A stretch of DNA of 53,901 nucleotides, from assembly GCA_031292215.1 (NCBI GenBank), contig JARLHO010000123.1, positions 1-53,901 of the forward strand, read 5' to 3'. This document shows, piece after piece, positions 26,261 through 34,585 of the stretch. This DNA comes from Syntrophobacteraceae bacterium (lineage in GTDB: Bacteria; Desulfobacterota; Syntrophobacteria; Syntrophobacterales; Syntrophobacteraceae). Under the pieces are notes generated by a model that made no database searches, was not told the origin of the DNA, and was given only the letters and a program-made list of their open reading frames with translations. The position numbers were made by a program, and so were the translations under genes. Position 1 is the first letter of the stretch. Every line of letters begins with the position of its first letter.

Positions 26261-27625
26261 ATGATCCGAAAAAATATTTGGACTCGCGCATTAATCGGAT
26301 TTCTCTCCCTTGTGCTGACGGCCCCGGTGGGAGCGTTCGCGCAGCCTGCTTCGAACCCTCAGGGAAGCGGGGCTCAGCCGGGCTTTAGCCAACCAAAGCT
26401 AGACCAGATGCTCGCTCCGATCGCCTTGTATCCTGATTCCCTTCTGGCCCAGGTACTGCTCGCCTCAACCTATCCGTCCCGGGTGGTGGAAGCCAACAGG
26501 TGGGTTAAGGCTCACAGGGGTTGGAGCAAGGCTCGCATCAACGCTGCCTTGGATAAGCTGGACTGGGATCTTAGCGTTAAAGCGCTGGTTCCCTTCCCCA
26601 AGGTGCTCGCCATGATGGATAAGCACCTGGGGTGGACCACGAATTTGGGTGAGGCGTTCCTTGGGCAGCAACAACAGGTCATGGCCTCGGTGCAGGAATT
26701 GCGCCATAAGGCCTACGCACAAGGCAACCTCAAGACGACCCCGCAGCAGGAAGTGGTTGTCCAAAGACAAGATATCGAGATCGAGCCCGTAAGTCCCGAT
26801 GTCGTCTATGTGCCCTATTACGATCCATGGCTGGTCTACGGGGATTGGTGGTGGCCGGGATATCCTCCCTACGCTTTCTTTCCCTACGGAGGATATGGTC
26901 TGTTCGGATTCGCCGTGGGCATAAGCGTTGGATCCTACTGGAACAGGGGGTGGGGACATTGGAATTGGGGGCGAAGAGATGTCTTTGTAAATGTCGATCG
27001 ATCCTTGAATATCAACGACCCACGCGCCGCAAGACACTCTTTTAGGACCGCCAATTTCAACTCGTTTGCCCACCATCGGGCGGCCGGCCTGGGAAGAGTC
27101 CCCGGCGCTCGCGCAGGCGCCTTCAACAGGCCTTCGGCGGCTTCGGTAAGACAAGGCCTATCGAGTACGGGTACGCGCGCCGGATCGGCCCACGGCTTCG
27201 GCGCCCAAAGACCCGGTTTTGCGGGAAACCGGCCTGCCAACGGCTCGTTTGGCCGCTCTGCGGCGGGCGCCCATGGCCATGGATTTGTCGGCGGCGCCCA
27301 CAATTTTAACGGCGCGGGCAACTTCCGCAGCAATGGTTTTGCCGGCTCACACCCGGGCCATGTTGCCCCCGGCTTTGCAGGACACGGCGTTAACGGCGGC
27401 GGCTTCCGCGGCCCGGTGGGCGGAGCCCCGGCTTTTGGCGGCGGCGGAGCGCACATCGGCGGCGGCGCCCCCCATTTCGGTGGTGGCGGCGCCTTCGGTG
27501 GCGGAGGTGGCGGCGCTCACTTCGGTGGCGGAGGTGGCGGCGCTCACTTCGGAGGCGGAGGTGGCGGCGCTCACTTCGGAGGCGGAGGTGGCGGCGCTCA
27601 CTTCGGAGGAGGCGGGCGAAGGTAA
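26261..27625 (+). CDS. DUF3300 exported protein with Gly/His-rich repeat tail
   Basis: 454 residues. A signal peptide (about 1-27, cleaved near AFAQP) precedes the DUF3300 domain (about 45-240): LAPIALYPDSLLAQVLLAST, then VSPDVVYVPYYDPWLVYGDW and a tryptophan/tyrosine-rich part. From about 270 on it is low complexity, rich in Gly, Ala, His, Phe, Asn. It ends in four exact GGGGGGAHF repeats and GGGRR. The family's function is unknown, and an envelope location is likely. The start is firm, with GAGGAGGA upstream. A long antisense frame (26465-27154) is only a mirror of its biased codons. It is a single gene with a strong terminator. Confidence 0.88.
   Translation: MIRKNIWTRALIGFLSLVLTAPVGAFAQPASNPQGSGAQPGFSQPKLDQMLAPIALYPDSLLAQVLLASTYPSRVVEANRWVKAHRGWSKARINAALDKLDWDLSVKALVPFPKVLAMMDKHLGWTTNLGEAFLGQQQQVMASVQELRHKAYAQGNLKTTPQQEVVVQRQDIEIEPVSPDVVYVPYYDPWLVYGDWWWPGYPPYAFFPYGGYGLFGFAVGISVGSYWNRGWGHWNWGRRDVFVNVDRSLNINDPRAARHSFRTANFNSFAHHRAAGLGRVPGARAGAFNRPSAASVRQGLSSTGTRAGSAHGFGAQRPGFAGNRPANGSFGRSAAGAHGHGFVGGAHNFNGAGNFRSNGFAGSHPGHVAPGFAGHGVNGGGFRGPVGGAPAFGGGGAHIGGGAPHFGGGGAFGGGGGGAHFGGGGGGAHFGGGGGGAHFGGGGGGAHFGGGGRR
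27497..27604 (+). repeat. 27-bp tandem repeat, four copies, in the DUF3300 gene
   Basis: Four adjoining 27-base units encode GGGGGGAHF each. Copies 1-2 begin GGTGGC and copies 3-4 GGAGGC; otherwise they are identical. Near-identity at DNA level points to recent expansion or ongoing copy-number change. Confidence 0.9.
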
Positions 27626-27664
27626 GCGCAGCTCTTAGAAGTTTTGCCAGGGGCCAGTGGAGAA

Positions 27665-27702
27665 GGGAAGCCGTATTTTGGTAGCGGGCTTCCCTTTTTT
27701 TT
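27665..27702 (+). terminator. intrinsic terminator after the DUF3300 gene
   Basis: GGGAAGCC and GGCTTCCC form an eight-pair stem with a 14-base loop, followed by eight T. Confidence 0.9.
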
Positions 27703-27771
27703 CTCTGCGCGTCTGTGTTATGATGGCGGGGACTTTTACTGGAGCAACGCTTTGAGCGGAGCGGGTTCTCA

Positions 27772-28425
27772 TTGAAAATAGATTGCTTTATTTTCGACTT
27801 CGACGGCACACTGGCAGAATTTCGGCTCGATTTTGCGCAAATGAAACAGCGGCTTAATTCCCTGGCTTCGAGCTACCTTGCGATCCCGCCCCCGCAGCCC
27901 TTTTTGCCCGCTTTGGAATGGCTTGCCTGGCTGGAGGCAAGGATTGGCGAATCGGGAGGCCGCTCGGAGGCGTTCCATGTGCAGGCCATGGCCATGATAA
28001 GTGAAATGGAGGTGGAATCTGCGAAATGCGGGGCGCTTTTCCGTTTCACCAGGCCGCTTTTGAAGATGTTAAAGGAGTCGGGGGCAAAGACGGCCATCAT
28101 CACCCGAAACTGCGAAGCGGCGGTTCGAGTGGTATTCCCCGACCTGCTGGACGTTTGTCCAGCTTTTTTCTCGCGCGATCAGGTGATTTCCCCCAAGCCC
28201 GATCCCGCCCATGTGGCGTGCGCGCTCGAATTCCTGCGGGCAGACCCGCGAACGGCGATCATGATAGGAGATCATCCCATGGATATAAAAACCGGCAAGG
28301 CGGCGGGAATATTTACGGCAGGCGTTTGTTCCGGCAGCGCATCGCGCAGTGAACTTTTGGCCGCCGGGGCCGACTGGATCGCCAGGGACTGCGAGGAACT
28401 GATAAAAGCCGCCGAGTGGGAATAG
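27772..28425 (+). CDS. HAD-family hydrolase (phosphoglycolate phosphatase-like)
   Basis: 217 residues. It has the HAD motif I FDFDGTLAE (D9 nucleophile, D11), motif II TIITRN, motif III lysine in SPKPDPAHV, and motif IV IMIGDHPMDIKTGKAAG. A helical cap between motifs I and II places it in subfamily I (Gph/PGMB-like). It hydrolyses phosphate esters; the substrate cannot be told. The start is a TTG at 27772 preceded by GGAGCGGG, and no ATG lies in frame before motif I. It follows the DUF3300 terminator and is followed by a perfect hairpin of the GGTGAATG type that probably ends its transcript. Confidence 0.88.
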   Translation: MKIDCFIFDFDGTLAEFRLDFAQMKQRLNSLASSYLAIPPPQPFLPALEWLAWLEARIGESGGRSEAFHVQAMAMISEMEVESAKCGALFRFTRPLLKMLKESGAKTAIITRNCEAAVRVVFPDLLDVCPAFFSRDQVISPKPDPAHVACALEFLRADPRTAIMIGDHPMDIKTGKAAGIFTAGVCSGSASRSELLAAGADWIARDCEELIKAAEWE

Positions 28426-28436
28426 GTGAAATAAAT

Positions 28437-28491
28437 GCCGGTGAATGGGTGAATGGGTGAGTGGGTTTTTCCCATTCACCCATTCACCGGC
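28437..28491. repeat. 21-bp perfect inverted repeat built of GGTGAATG units
   Basis: The left arm 28437-28457 (GCCGGTGAATGGGTGAATGG plus G) is exactly complementary to the right arm 28471-28491, with a 13-base loop and TTTT directly after. It is a GGTGAATG repeat pair with no cargo between the arms, and probably serves as the terminator of the HAD gene. Confidence 0.85.
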
Positions 28492-28516
28492 TTTTAATCG
28501 ACAACCAGGGAACACG

Positions 28517-29317
28517 ATGGACGTTTCAAAGGAAAATACGAAGGAACTCCGTGGAATAGGCGCCCTTTTCAGCGATGTGGAACGTAAGGACCTTTTCCGT
28601 AAATATCTCTATTTTCTCTGCTGGGTCGAACTGGGCATCCTCATCACCTGCTGGCTGTACCAGATAAGCGACGGAGGCAGCCCCGGACAATCCACTTTCC
28701 CGTGGCGCCTCTATTTTCTGATCGCCTTTCTCGCCCCCATCGCCATTACGTTTTTGACAGGGATCATAGTCGTAGGTTTCAATAAATATTTCGCCGAAAC
28801 CGGTGAGGAGGCCGAAGAGTTTAAGGTCCATGGCGCCGGCGCCGGCGCCGGCAGGATCGAGCGGTTGGCCGGGATGGTCGCCCTGGTGCAAAAGCTTCCG
28901 TTTTTGGCGCTTTTGCTGCTGCTTGGCGTGGCGGTGGCGTTTTTCTATAAGATGAGCGCCATTATAACCATGGCGGGAAATATCGGGGGAAAATCCGTAG
29001 AAATACTTTTGATTTCGGTTGGCGTCGTTTTGCTGGTGGCGGCGATTTTCGGCTTTGTCCTTATCCTCCTCAACTACAGACTGCGTAAAGCCGCGATGGA
29101 ATACGAGTACAAGTCGCAGGTCGCCGAGAAGTTCGGGCTTGTGATCCTGGAAGACAACACGGTCATGAACAGTTCGGGCAAACTCCTGGTAAACGGGGTC
29201 AAGTTCAAGAGGGCCGCCCCGCTTCTACCCGAGCCGCAGGGTGAGATAAAAGAGATAGAAGCCCGGGCCGATGAGGGCGATCGCGTCGATGCGGGCGCCT
29301 GCGGTCAGGAAAAATGA
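28517..29317 (+). CDS. four-helix membrane protein, unknown function
   Basis: 266 residues; not recognised. Hydrophobic segments lie near 34-52 (YLYFLCWVELGILITCWLY), 70-95, 130-150 and 165-190, so the protein has about four transmembrane helices with both ends inside. A Gly/Ala run (GAGAGAGR) links the two pairs. The C-terminal soluble tail (about 195-266) holds KFGLVILEDNTVMNSSGKLL and is acidic at the end. ATG 28517 follows AGGGAAC; an earlier ATG at 28445 lies inside the repeat hairpin and is rejected. It overlaps tilS by four bases (ATGA), so the two are translationally coupled. Confidence 0.75.
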   Translation: MDVSKENTKELRGIGALFSDVERKDLFRKYLYFLCWVELGILITCWLYQISDGGSPGQSTFPWRLYFLIAFLAPIAITFLTGIIVVGFNKYFAETGEEAEEFKVHGAGAGAGRIERLAGMVALVQKLPFLALLLLLGVAVAFFYKMSAIITMAGNIGGKSVEILLISVGVVLLVAAIFGFVLILLNYRLRKAAMEYEYKSQVAEKFGLVILEDNTVMNSSGKLLVNGVKFKRAAPLLPEPQGEIKEIEARADEGDRVDAGACGQEK

Positions 29318-30780
29318 ACCCCGCCGCTACGTCTCTTCCGGCTCTGGCGTTGGAGTACATAAGAAGGCATGGCCTGATAAGCGCGGGCGACCATATCCTG
29401 GCAGCGGTTTCCGGCGGCCCGGATTCGGTGGCTCTTTTGGGGGTGCTAAGCGGTCTCAAAGACTGTCTGGCGATAGAGCGCATCACCGTCCTTCATTTCG
29501 ACCATCGGCTCCGGGGCAAAGAATCCGACGAAGACCGGGAATTCGTGCGCGCCCTGGCGCACTCCGCAGGCTTTGATTTTCGCCTTGCGGATGCGGATGT
29601 GAGCGGTTTTGCCCAAAAGAAAAAGATCTCGGTCGAGATGGCCGCCAGGGAGTGCAGGCGCTCCTTTTTTTTAAAGACCGCAGCCAATCTCAATGGCGCT
29701 AAAATAGCCCTGGGACATACCGCCGACGACCAGGCGGAGGAGGTGCTCCTAAGGATTCTAAGGGGGACTGGGCCGGCGGGCATCCAGGCGATGTCTCCTG
29801 CAACCGATGCCGGCATAATCCGTCCGCTCCTTTTCGCCGACCGGACCTCGATCCTGGAATACCTCCAGGGGAGGGGCATGGAATATCGAGTGGATTCGAC
29901 CAACTTTGACCCTTCCTGCCAGAGAAATTTTCTGCGTCTCAAAGTTTTCCCGCTCCTAAAAGAGGCATTTAATCCGCAAATTGTAAGGACCATAACGAGA
30001 TGCGCGGACCTTGCGCGCGAGGAAGAGTCCTGGTTACGGCCCCACATCCAAGACCTGTGGAACGATTTATGCCTTAAGAGGGGCAAAAGATGGTGTGCGC
30101 TCGATTTTGAACGCCTCCGGGGGCTTCACCCCGCCCTTTTGCGACGAATCCTGCGGCTTGCCATAAGTACGGTCAAGGGGAACCTCTCCGGTGTCGGGTT
30201 CGTACACCTAAAACCGCTTATCGAGATGGTTTACTCGGGGAAAAGGGGAAAATCGGTCGAAATTCCGGGGGGGGTCGAAGCAACTGCGGTTGGCAGACGT
30301 CTTGTGATCGGCGTAAATCCCTGCGCCGGGCCAAACGAGCCGCCCACCGAACCGCTTGTTGTAAACACTCCCGGCAGCTATCGATTCGGCGGATTTTCCT
30401 TCGAGTTGCGGTTGGAGGATAAGATGGCGCGGGACCGGGATGGCGGGTCCGTTCGCATGGACATGGAAAAGCTCCGGTGGCCCCTTGCGTTCAGGTTTCG
30501 AAGACCCGGGGATCGGTTTCGTCCCCTTGGCATGAGGGGCGCCAAAAAGCTCCAGGATTTTTTTACCGACTCCAGGGTCCCAAGGTTTGAGCGCCCGGAG
30601 ATCCCGCTTCTTTGCGACTCCGAAAAGATTTGCTGGGTCGCGGGGATGAGAATGGACGACAGGGTAAAGGTCGATTCCGATACATCGCGAGTCCTCATGG
30701 TTAAGTTTGTCCGGTTTTCCGGAGACGGAGTCGACCCCTCCGGTTCGATTTCGGCTCTTGACTTCCACCCCGGAGATTAA
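29314..30780 (+). CDS. tilS: tRNA(Ile)-lysidine synthase
   Basis: 488 residues. TilS joins lysine to C34 of the CAU-anticodon tRNA-Ile, changing both its codon reading (AUA) and its charging. The PP-loop SGGPDS is at 33-38, followed by LHFDHRLRGKESD and LGHTADDQAEEVLLR, both family hallmarks. The middle domain and the C-terminal TilS domain (LAFRFRRPGDRFRPLGMRGA, then KKLQDFF) are present, so it is the long form. The start ATG overlaps the stop of the upstream membrane protein gene. This is an essential enzyme, so the gene should be functional. Confidence 0.95.
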   Translation: MNPAATSLPALALEYIRRHGLISAGDHILAAVSGGPDSVALLGVLSGLKDCLAIERITVLHFDHRLRGKESDEDREFVRALAHSAGFDFRLADADVSGFAQKKKISVEMAARECRRSFFLKTAANLNGAKIALGHTADDQAEEVLLRILRGTGPAGIQAMSPATDAGIIRPLLFADRTSILEYLQGRGMEYRVDSTNFDPSCQRNFLRLKVFPLLKEAFNPQIVRTITRCADLAREEESWLRPHIQDLWNDLCLKRGKRWCALDFERLRGLHPALLRRILRLAISTVKGNLSGVGFVHLKPLIEMVYSGKRGKSVEIPGGVEATAVGRRLVIGVNPCAGPNEPPTEPLVVNTPGSYRFGGFSFELRLEDKMARDRDGGSVRMDMEKLRWPLAFRFRRPGDRFRPLGMRGAKKLQDFFTDSRVPRFERPEIPLLCDSEKICWVAGMRMDDRVKVDSDTSRVLMVKFVRFSGDGVDPSGSISALDFHPGD

Positions 30781-30885
30781 TAGAAGCGGAATCTGAAACC
30801 ATCGCAAGCTAAAAGGAGAGCTGGGTTTGCCTGTCCCTCTCCTGCTTGTCCGAATCCATAAAGCATTGACGTGAAAGGACTTCGA

Positions 30886-31803
30886 ATGAAGAACTGGGTG
30901 TTCCTTTTTCCCGGCCAGGGCTCCCAATACGTGGGGATGGGGCGCGAGTTCCACGATAACTACTCCGAAGTGCGGGAGCTGTTTGAAAATGCCAACGATA
31001 TACTGAAAATGGACATCAGGAAGCTCTGCTTTGAAGGCCCCGAAGAGGTGCTCGTTTTGACCGAAAATGTCCAGCCGGCGTTGACCGTGGTAAATCTCGC
31101 GTGTCTTAGCGTATTGCGGATGCACGAGATCTATCCGGTGGCCGCGGCGGGACACAGTCTGGGAGAGTACAGCGCCCTTTTCGCGGCCGGGGTGCTAACT
31201 CTGGAGGACACGTTAAAGCTTGTCAGTAACAGGGGAAAGTTCATGCAGGAGGCGGCCATTGTCGAACCCGGCGGCATGGCGGCCATAATGGATTTGCAAG
31301 AGGAAAAAATACGCGAGATCTGCACGCTCTCAGGAGCTGAGATCGCCAACATAAACTGCGCCGAGCAGATCATTATCACCGGCCCCCAGGTCGAGGTGAA
31401 CACCGCGGCGTCCATGTGCGAAAAGGCCGGGGCCATGAAGTGCGTAAAGCTAAACGTAAGCGGTCCCTGGCACAGCCGGTGCATGGAATATGCGCTCAAA
31501 AAATTCGAGCCCGTTCTTCGGGAGTGCGTATTCAAAAATCCGCAAATCCCGGTCGTAAACAACGTAGACGCCCAAATTCCTGCGAGCGGCTCGGAGATAC
31601 CCGCCAAACTGAGCCGCCAGATCTGCGGCTCGGTTCTCTGGCGCCAAAGCATGGAGCGGCTGATTGGAGCCGGGTTTTCCAACTTTGTCGAAGTGGGCCC
31701 CAAGAAAGTATTGCGGGGGCTCATGAGAAGGATCGATCGAAACGCCAAGATGTTAAACGTCGAAGACGACGCGAGCCTTGCGACCTTTTTGCAGGCAATC
31801 TGA
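30886..31803 (+). CDS. fabD: malonyl-CoA:ACP transacylase
   Basis: 305 residues. FabD moves malonyl groups from CoA to acyl carrier protein at the start of type II fatty acid synthesis. FPGQGSQYVGMG is near the N-terminus, the nucleophile S91 is in GHSLGEYSAL, and the histidine is in SGPWHSRCM near 196. ATG 30886 (MKNWVF) with AAAGGAC upstream is preferred over a GTG 15 bases earlier. It stands 105 bases after tilS and away from other fab genes, which is less usual. A fused or polyketide role is unlikely because the protein is single-domain. Confidence 0.93.
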   Translation: MKNWVFLFPGQGSQYVGMGREFHDNYSEVRELFENANDILKMDIRKLCFEGPEEVLVLTENVQPALTVVNLACLSVLRMHEIYPVAAAGHSLGEYSALFAAGVLTLEDTLKLVSNRGKFMQEAAIVEPGGMAAIMDLQEEKIREICTLSGAEIANINCAEQIIITGPQVEVNTAASMCEKAGAMKCVKLNVSGPWHSRCMEYALKKFEPVLRECVFKNPQIPVVNNVDAQIPASGSEIPAKLSRQICGSVLWRQSMERLIGAGFSNFVEVGPKKVLRGLMRRIDRNAKMLNVEDDASLATFLQAI

Positions 31804-31808
31804 ACTTT

Positions 31809-31848
31809 TAAAAAAATGGACGGGGCGCCTTGCGTAAAGCGCTCCGTC
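31809..31848 (-). terminator. terminator of the DUF169 gene
   Basis: On the minus strand GACGGAGCGC and GCGCCCCGTC form a ten-pair stem with one G-T pair, followed by CATTTTTTT. It sits in the 59-base gap between the convergent fabD and DUF169 genes and may help end both. Confidence 0.7.
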
Positions 31849-31862
31849 GCCCGCAAAAAAGA

Positions 31863-32738
31863 TCAGCTTTCCTTATCCTTATCCTTATCCTTGCCTTTTG
31901 GAAAAGCGATGAATGTGCAGAGCTTGCAGATATCAAAACCGGGGTAGGTCTCTCCCGTGCGCGGAAATGAGACGCCGCCGTCACGCACAGTCCTCTCGAG
32001 GGTCCAGTGGAACGTAGGCTCTATTTGGTCGTAAGGCCATATATAGTTTACCTCGGACTGTTCCGTCTTGCCCGCTGTCTTGCTGCTGCTGCACATCTGG
32101 GTCACGTTGGGTTTTTGGGTCACATAACACTGCACACAGCCGTGACAGATGGATGAGTTCATGGTCATGGTCATTTGGAACGGGTGCGAGTCGAAGGCCG
32201 CGCACCAGTCATTGGCAAGATGATAGGACTGGAGGGGGTCGCACATTCCATGGACTAGGTCCGGTTGAAAGGGCGCCTTGTGTAGTGGCGCCGTTGCAAA
32301 AGCGAGGAGTCCCGGAGGAAGACGCTTCTTGGTTTGGATGAACTTCTCGGCCTGCTCCCTGTTTTTGGTGTACTTTAGATGGCTTTTGATTTCCCCCTCG
32401 TCTAGATCCTTCCATCCAAATACGTACTTGGCGTTCGAACAGCCCAGTTTGTCCCGGGTCCCCAGCAGGATATCGCCCCGCTGCCTGGAAGCGGCTACAA
32501 AATGGCAGAAGGTGTAGGGCCTCAAACCAATTCTATAATCCACCCCGGCTTTAAAGGCTTCCAGCTCGTCTTCCTTGTAGAAAAACTTGATTGCCACCGG
32601 ATAGTATTTGAGTTTGAGAAGATTTCTCAACCCGAATACGATATCGGAGTGGCTCAGCCGTTCCCCGTTATTCTTTGCATTATCGAGCAACTCTTTGGCA
32701 AGTTGCACATCGTCCATGTAAACCTGTGTGTCGATCAT
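31863..32738 (-). CDS. DUF169-family protein
   Basis: 291 residues. It resembles DUF169 (COG2043) proteins: LLKLKYYPVAIKFF near the N-terminus, TFCHFVAASRQRGDILLGTR, LGCSNAKYVFGW, and a later SSICHGCVQCYV cysteine cluster, with CKLC near the C-terminus. The pattern suggests metal or cluster binding. DUF169 proteins are common in anaerobes but have no established reaction. ATG 32738 follows AGGAGCC. The 3' end carries a GATAAG hexanucleotide in three copies that gives a lysine/aspartate tail (KDKDKDK). The neighbour upstream is a CheY-like regulator on the same strand, 78 bases away. Confidence 0.75.
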   Translation of the reverse strand: MIDTQVYMDDVQLAKELLDNAKNNGERLSHSDIVFGLRNLLKLKYYPVAIKFFYKEDELEAFKAGVDYRIGLRPYTFCHFVAASRQRGDILLGTRDKLGCSNAKYVFGWKDLDEGEIKSHLKYTKNREQAEKFIQTKKRLPPGLLAFATAPLHKAPFQPDLVHGMCDPLQSYHLANDWCAAFDSHPFQMTMTMNSSICHGCVQCYVTQKPNVTQMCSSSKTAGKTEQSEVNYIWPYDQIEPTFHWTLERTVRDGGVSFPRTGETYPGFDICKLCTFIAFPKGKDKDKDKES

Positions 32739-32816
32739 AATTATTGGCTCCTCATTTATAGGTCGTCCCATATTCCCCTGCAGGAATCCCGCAAAGCGGT
32801 GAATCGCCCGGTACGC

Positions 32817-33191
32817 CTAACCTCCTGCCTGCGACTTCACCAGCGCCCGGCTCACCAGTTCTTCCAAATCGGCTATTTCAAGAGGCTTGGATAAATAATC
32901 TTCCACCCCAATCCGCATTGCTTCTTCGAATGTTTCCTCGGAAGGGCATCCCGTTATCATTATGACTTTGGTCGAAAAAGGCATCTGCTGGATGGACTTG
33001 AGAACTTTCAACCCATTTGTTTCACGGAGTTTGACATCTATTACGGCCAGGTCCGGTTTGAAGTGCAGGACCCACTCCAACGCCTCGTGGTGATCCGTAA
33101 ACGCATGGACTTCGTGCCCCATCCCACTGATAACGCGTTGCATGAGACGGCATGCGTCCAGTTCGTCGTCCAACACCACAACCAGTCCCAT
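32817..33191 (-). CDS. single-domain response regulator (CheY-like)
   Basis: 124 residues, a receiver domain only. Acidic pair D8/D9, phospho-acceptor D52 (LAVIDVKLRETNG), T/S at ITG, and the K of SKPLE are all present, so phosphorylation should work. With no output domain it acts by protein contact or as a phosphate relay. The start follows AAGGAAGGC. Its kinase is not adjacent; the soluble PAS kinase at 24404 is one candidate. It precedes the DUF169 gene on the same strand. Confidence 0.9.
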   Translation of the reverse strand: MGLVVVLDDELDACRLMQRVISGMGHEVHAFTDHHEALEWVLHFKPDLAVIDVKLRETNGLKVLKSIQQMPFSTKVIMITGCPSEETFEEAMRIGVEDYLSKPLEIADLEELVSRALVKSQAGG

Positions 33192-33801
33192 TTGCCTTCC
33201 TTTGCTTACAAAACGAATCCTGGCAGAATAGTAGCATTATGTGTGCCAATGGAACATGGGGGAGCGATGCCTCGATCCCCCGCTCCTGCCAATCGGCTGC
33301 GGCGCTCCGGCAAGGGGGGCGACCGAGAAACCGCGAAAAGAATTGATGCAGGTTCACTGGACCGAAAAGTGGCAGCCATCGAAGAAGATTTGTGCAATAG
33401 ATCGATTGCAGCGCAATAATACTTTGTCACACGGAAGGGGCGGCGCGCGAGAAGAGAGAGGGAAGGGTTCCGTAATGGCGATGTTTGTTGAAAAGTGGGC
33501 TATCTTCAAGGTAATTTCGCATTGCAGAAGTAACCGGGACACGCTGAAAGCCCGAACCCTGTGCCGGTTGCGGAAATGATAAAAGGCGATCCTGGGAAGT
33601 TCGAGGCGGCCTTGAGAACTTCGTATGTTCCCGACTGAAAAAGGAGTATTTCCACATCGAAAACGAGCTTTTAAGGTGCAAGTAAGCCTCGATTTCGGCA
33701 TAATAACTTTGAAAACGGAGCGCCCTGTAAGGTTCGACTCCTATGGACCAATGGACATGAATTATTCTACCTACGCATAAACTCATTGCGGAGACAGCTA
33801 A
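33192..33801. other. gene-free stretch before the defence module
   Basis: About 610 bases with no supportable gene; its open frames lack ribosome binding sites and resemble nothing. It contains the divergent promoter region of the CheY-like gene and of the HamA-like gene. GGTTCGACTCC at 33730 looks like a tRNA T-loop but has no matching arms. Confidence 0.45.
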
Positions 33802-34585
33802 TTGCTGACTTACAACGCCACATTTTCAAAGATTGACGGTCAAGTGATTTGGCGCGGCAAAAGCGTTGAGGAGCAGGGAGAATTCAGTGCATTCCTCGCC
33901 GGACCGACTCGCAGCCGTTTGTTCGATGAACAACAATATACACGGTATGAAGCCGACCTGCGCGCGTTGGCCACTACGGAAATGGCCTCCAATACGATCA
34001 CACGGCTTTTGGCATCCCAACCTGACAAGGCGCCCTGGGAAGTCGGCGAGGCCCTCGCAGAATGCTTTCTTGAGGAAGAGCGCGGTGTAAAATTTCCATG
34101 GAATACCGAACGGGATAAGCGAACGCCAAAGGCCAGCCTGCCGGGTGCTGACCTGGTTGGTTTCATTGAAGAGGGCGATGAAGCCGTATTGGTTTTGGGG
34201 GAAGTGAAGACATCCAGCGATGCGAATAGCCCTCCCCTGGTGATGTACGGCAAGAGTGGATTGATCCACCAGTTGGACAACCTTGCCGCTGATAATCTCG
34301 ATTCACAATTGTTTGCTGAAATGGTTGCATCCGAGATGTAAGAATACTAATCTCTGGCCCCTATACGAGAAAGCAGTAAAAAAATATCTTTCCTCCGATG
34401 GTCGGGCGATTAAGCTTGTCGGCATGCTAATGCGGGATACCGAACCCAATGAGCTCGACCTGAAAAATCGCGCCAAACGGCTGGCCACTTCGGTATCGGC
34501 CCCTACGGAAGTGGAGCTGGACGCCTGGTATCTTCCTCTCCCCGTTGATGATTGGCCAACGGTTGTTCAAGGGGGTGCAGTATGA
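33802..34585 (+). pseudogene. HamA-like (DUF1837) nuclease subunit, frameshifted
   Basis: Two frames together encode one protein of about 260 residues. The first (33802-34341) holds a PD-(D/E)XK-type core: D117 in GADLVGF and E134-x-K136 in GEVKTSSDANSPPLVMYGKS, the arrangement of DUF1837/HamA nucleases. It runs out at DNLDSQLFAEMVASEM. The second frame continues with LLKWLHPRCKNTNLWPLYEK and ends at TGA 34583-34585. Removing one T from the run 34312-34314 joins them as SQLLLKWLHPRC, and the whole length then becomes a multiple of three. The start is TTG 33802 after GCGGAG. The stop overlaps the helicase start. It may be a true mutation, a sequencing error or frameshifting. Naming as HamA is by motif and context. 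Confidence 0.6.

Noticed and set aside
26465-27154. 229-codon antisense frame within the DUF3300 gene
   Set aside because: A mirror of biased codons in the real gene; no start signal and no recognisable protein.
33728-33745. GGTTCGACTCC, like a tRNA T-loop
   Set aside because: The stem bases around it do not pair, and no anticodon or acceptor arm is found nearby.
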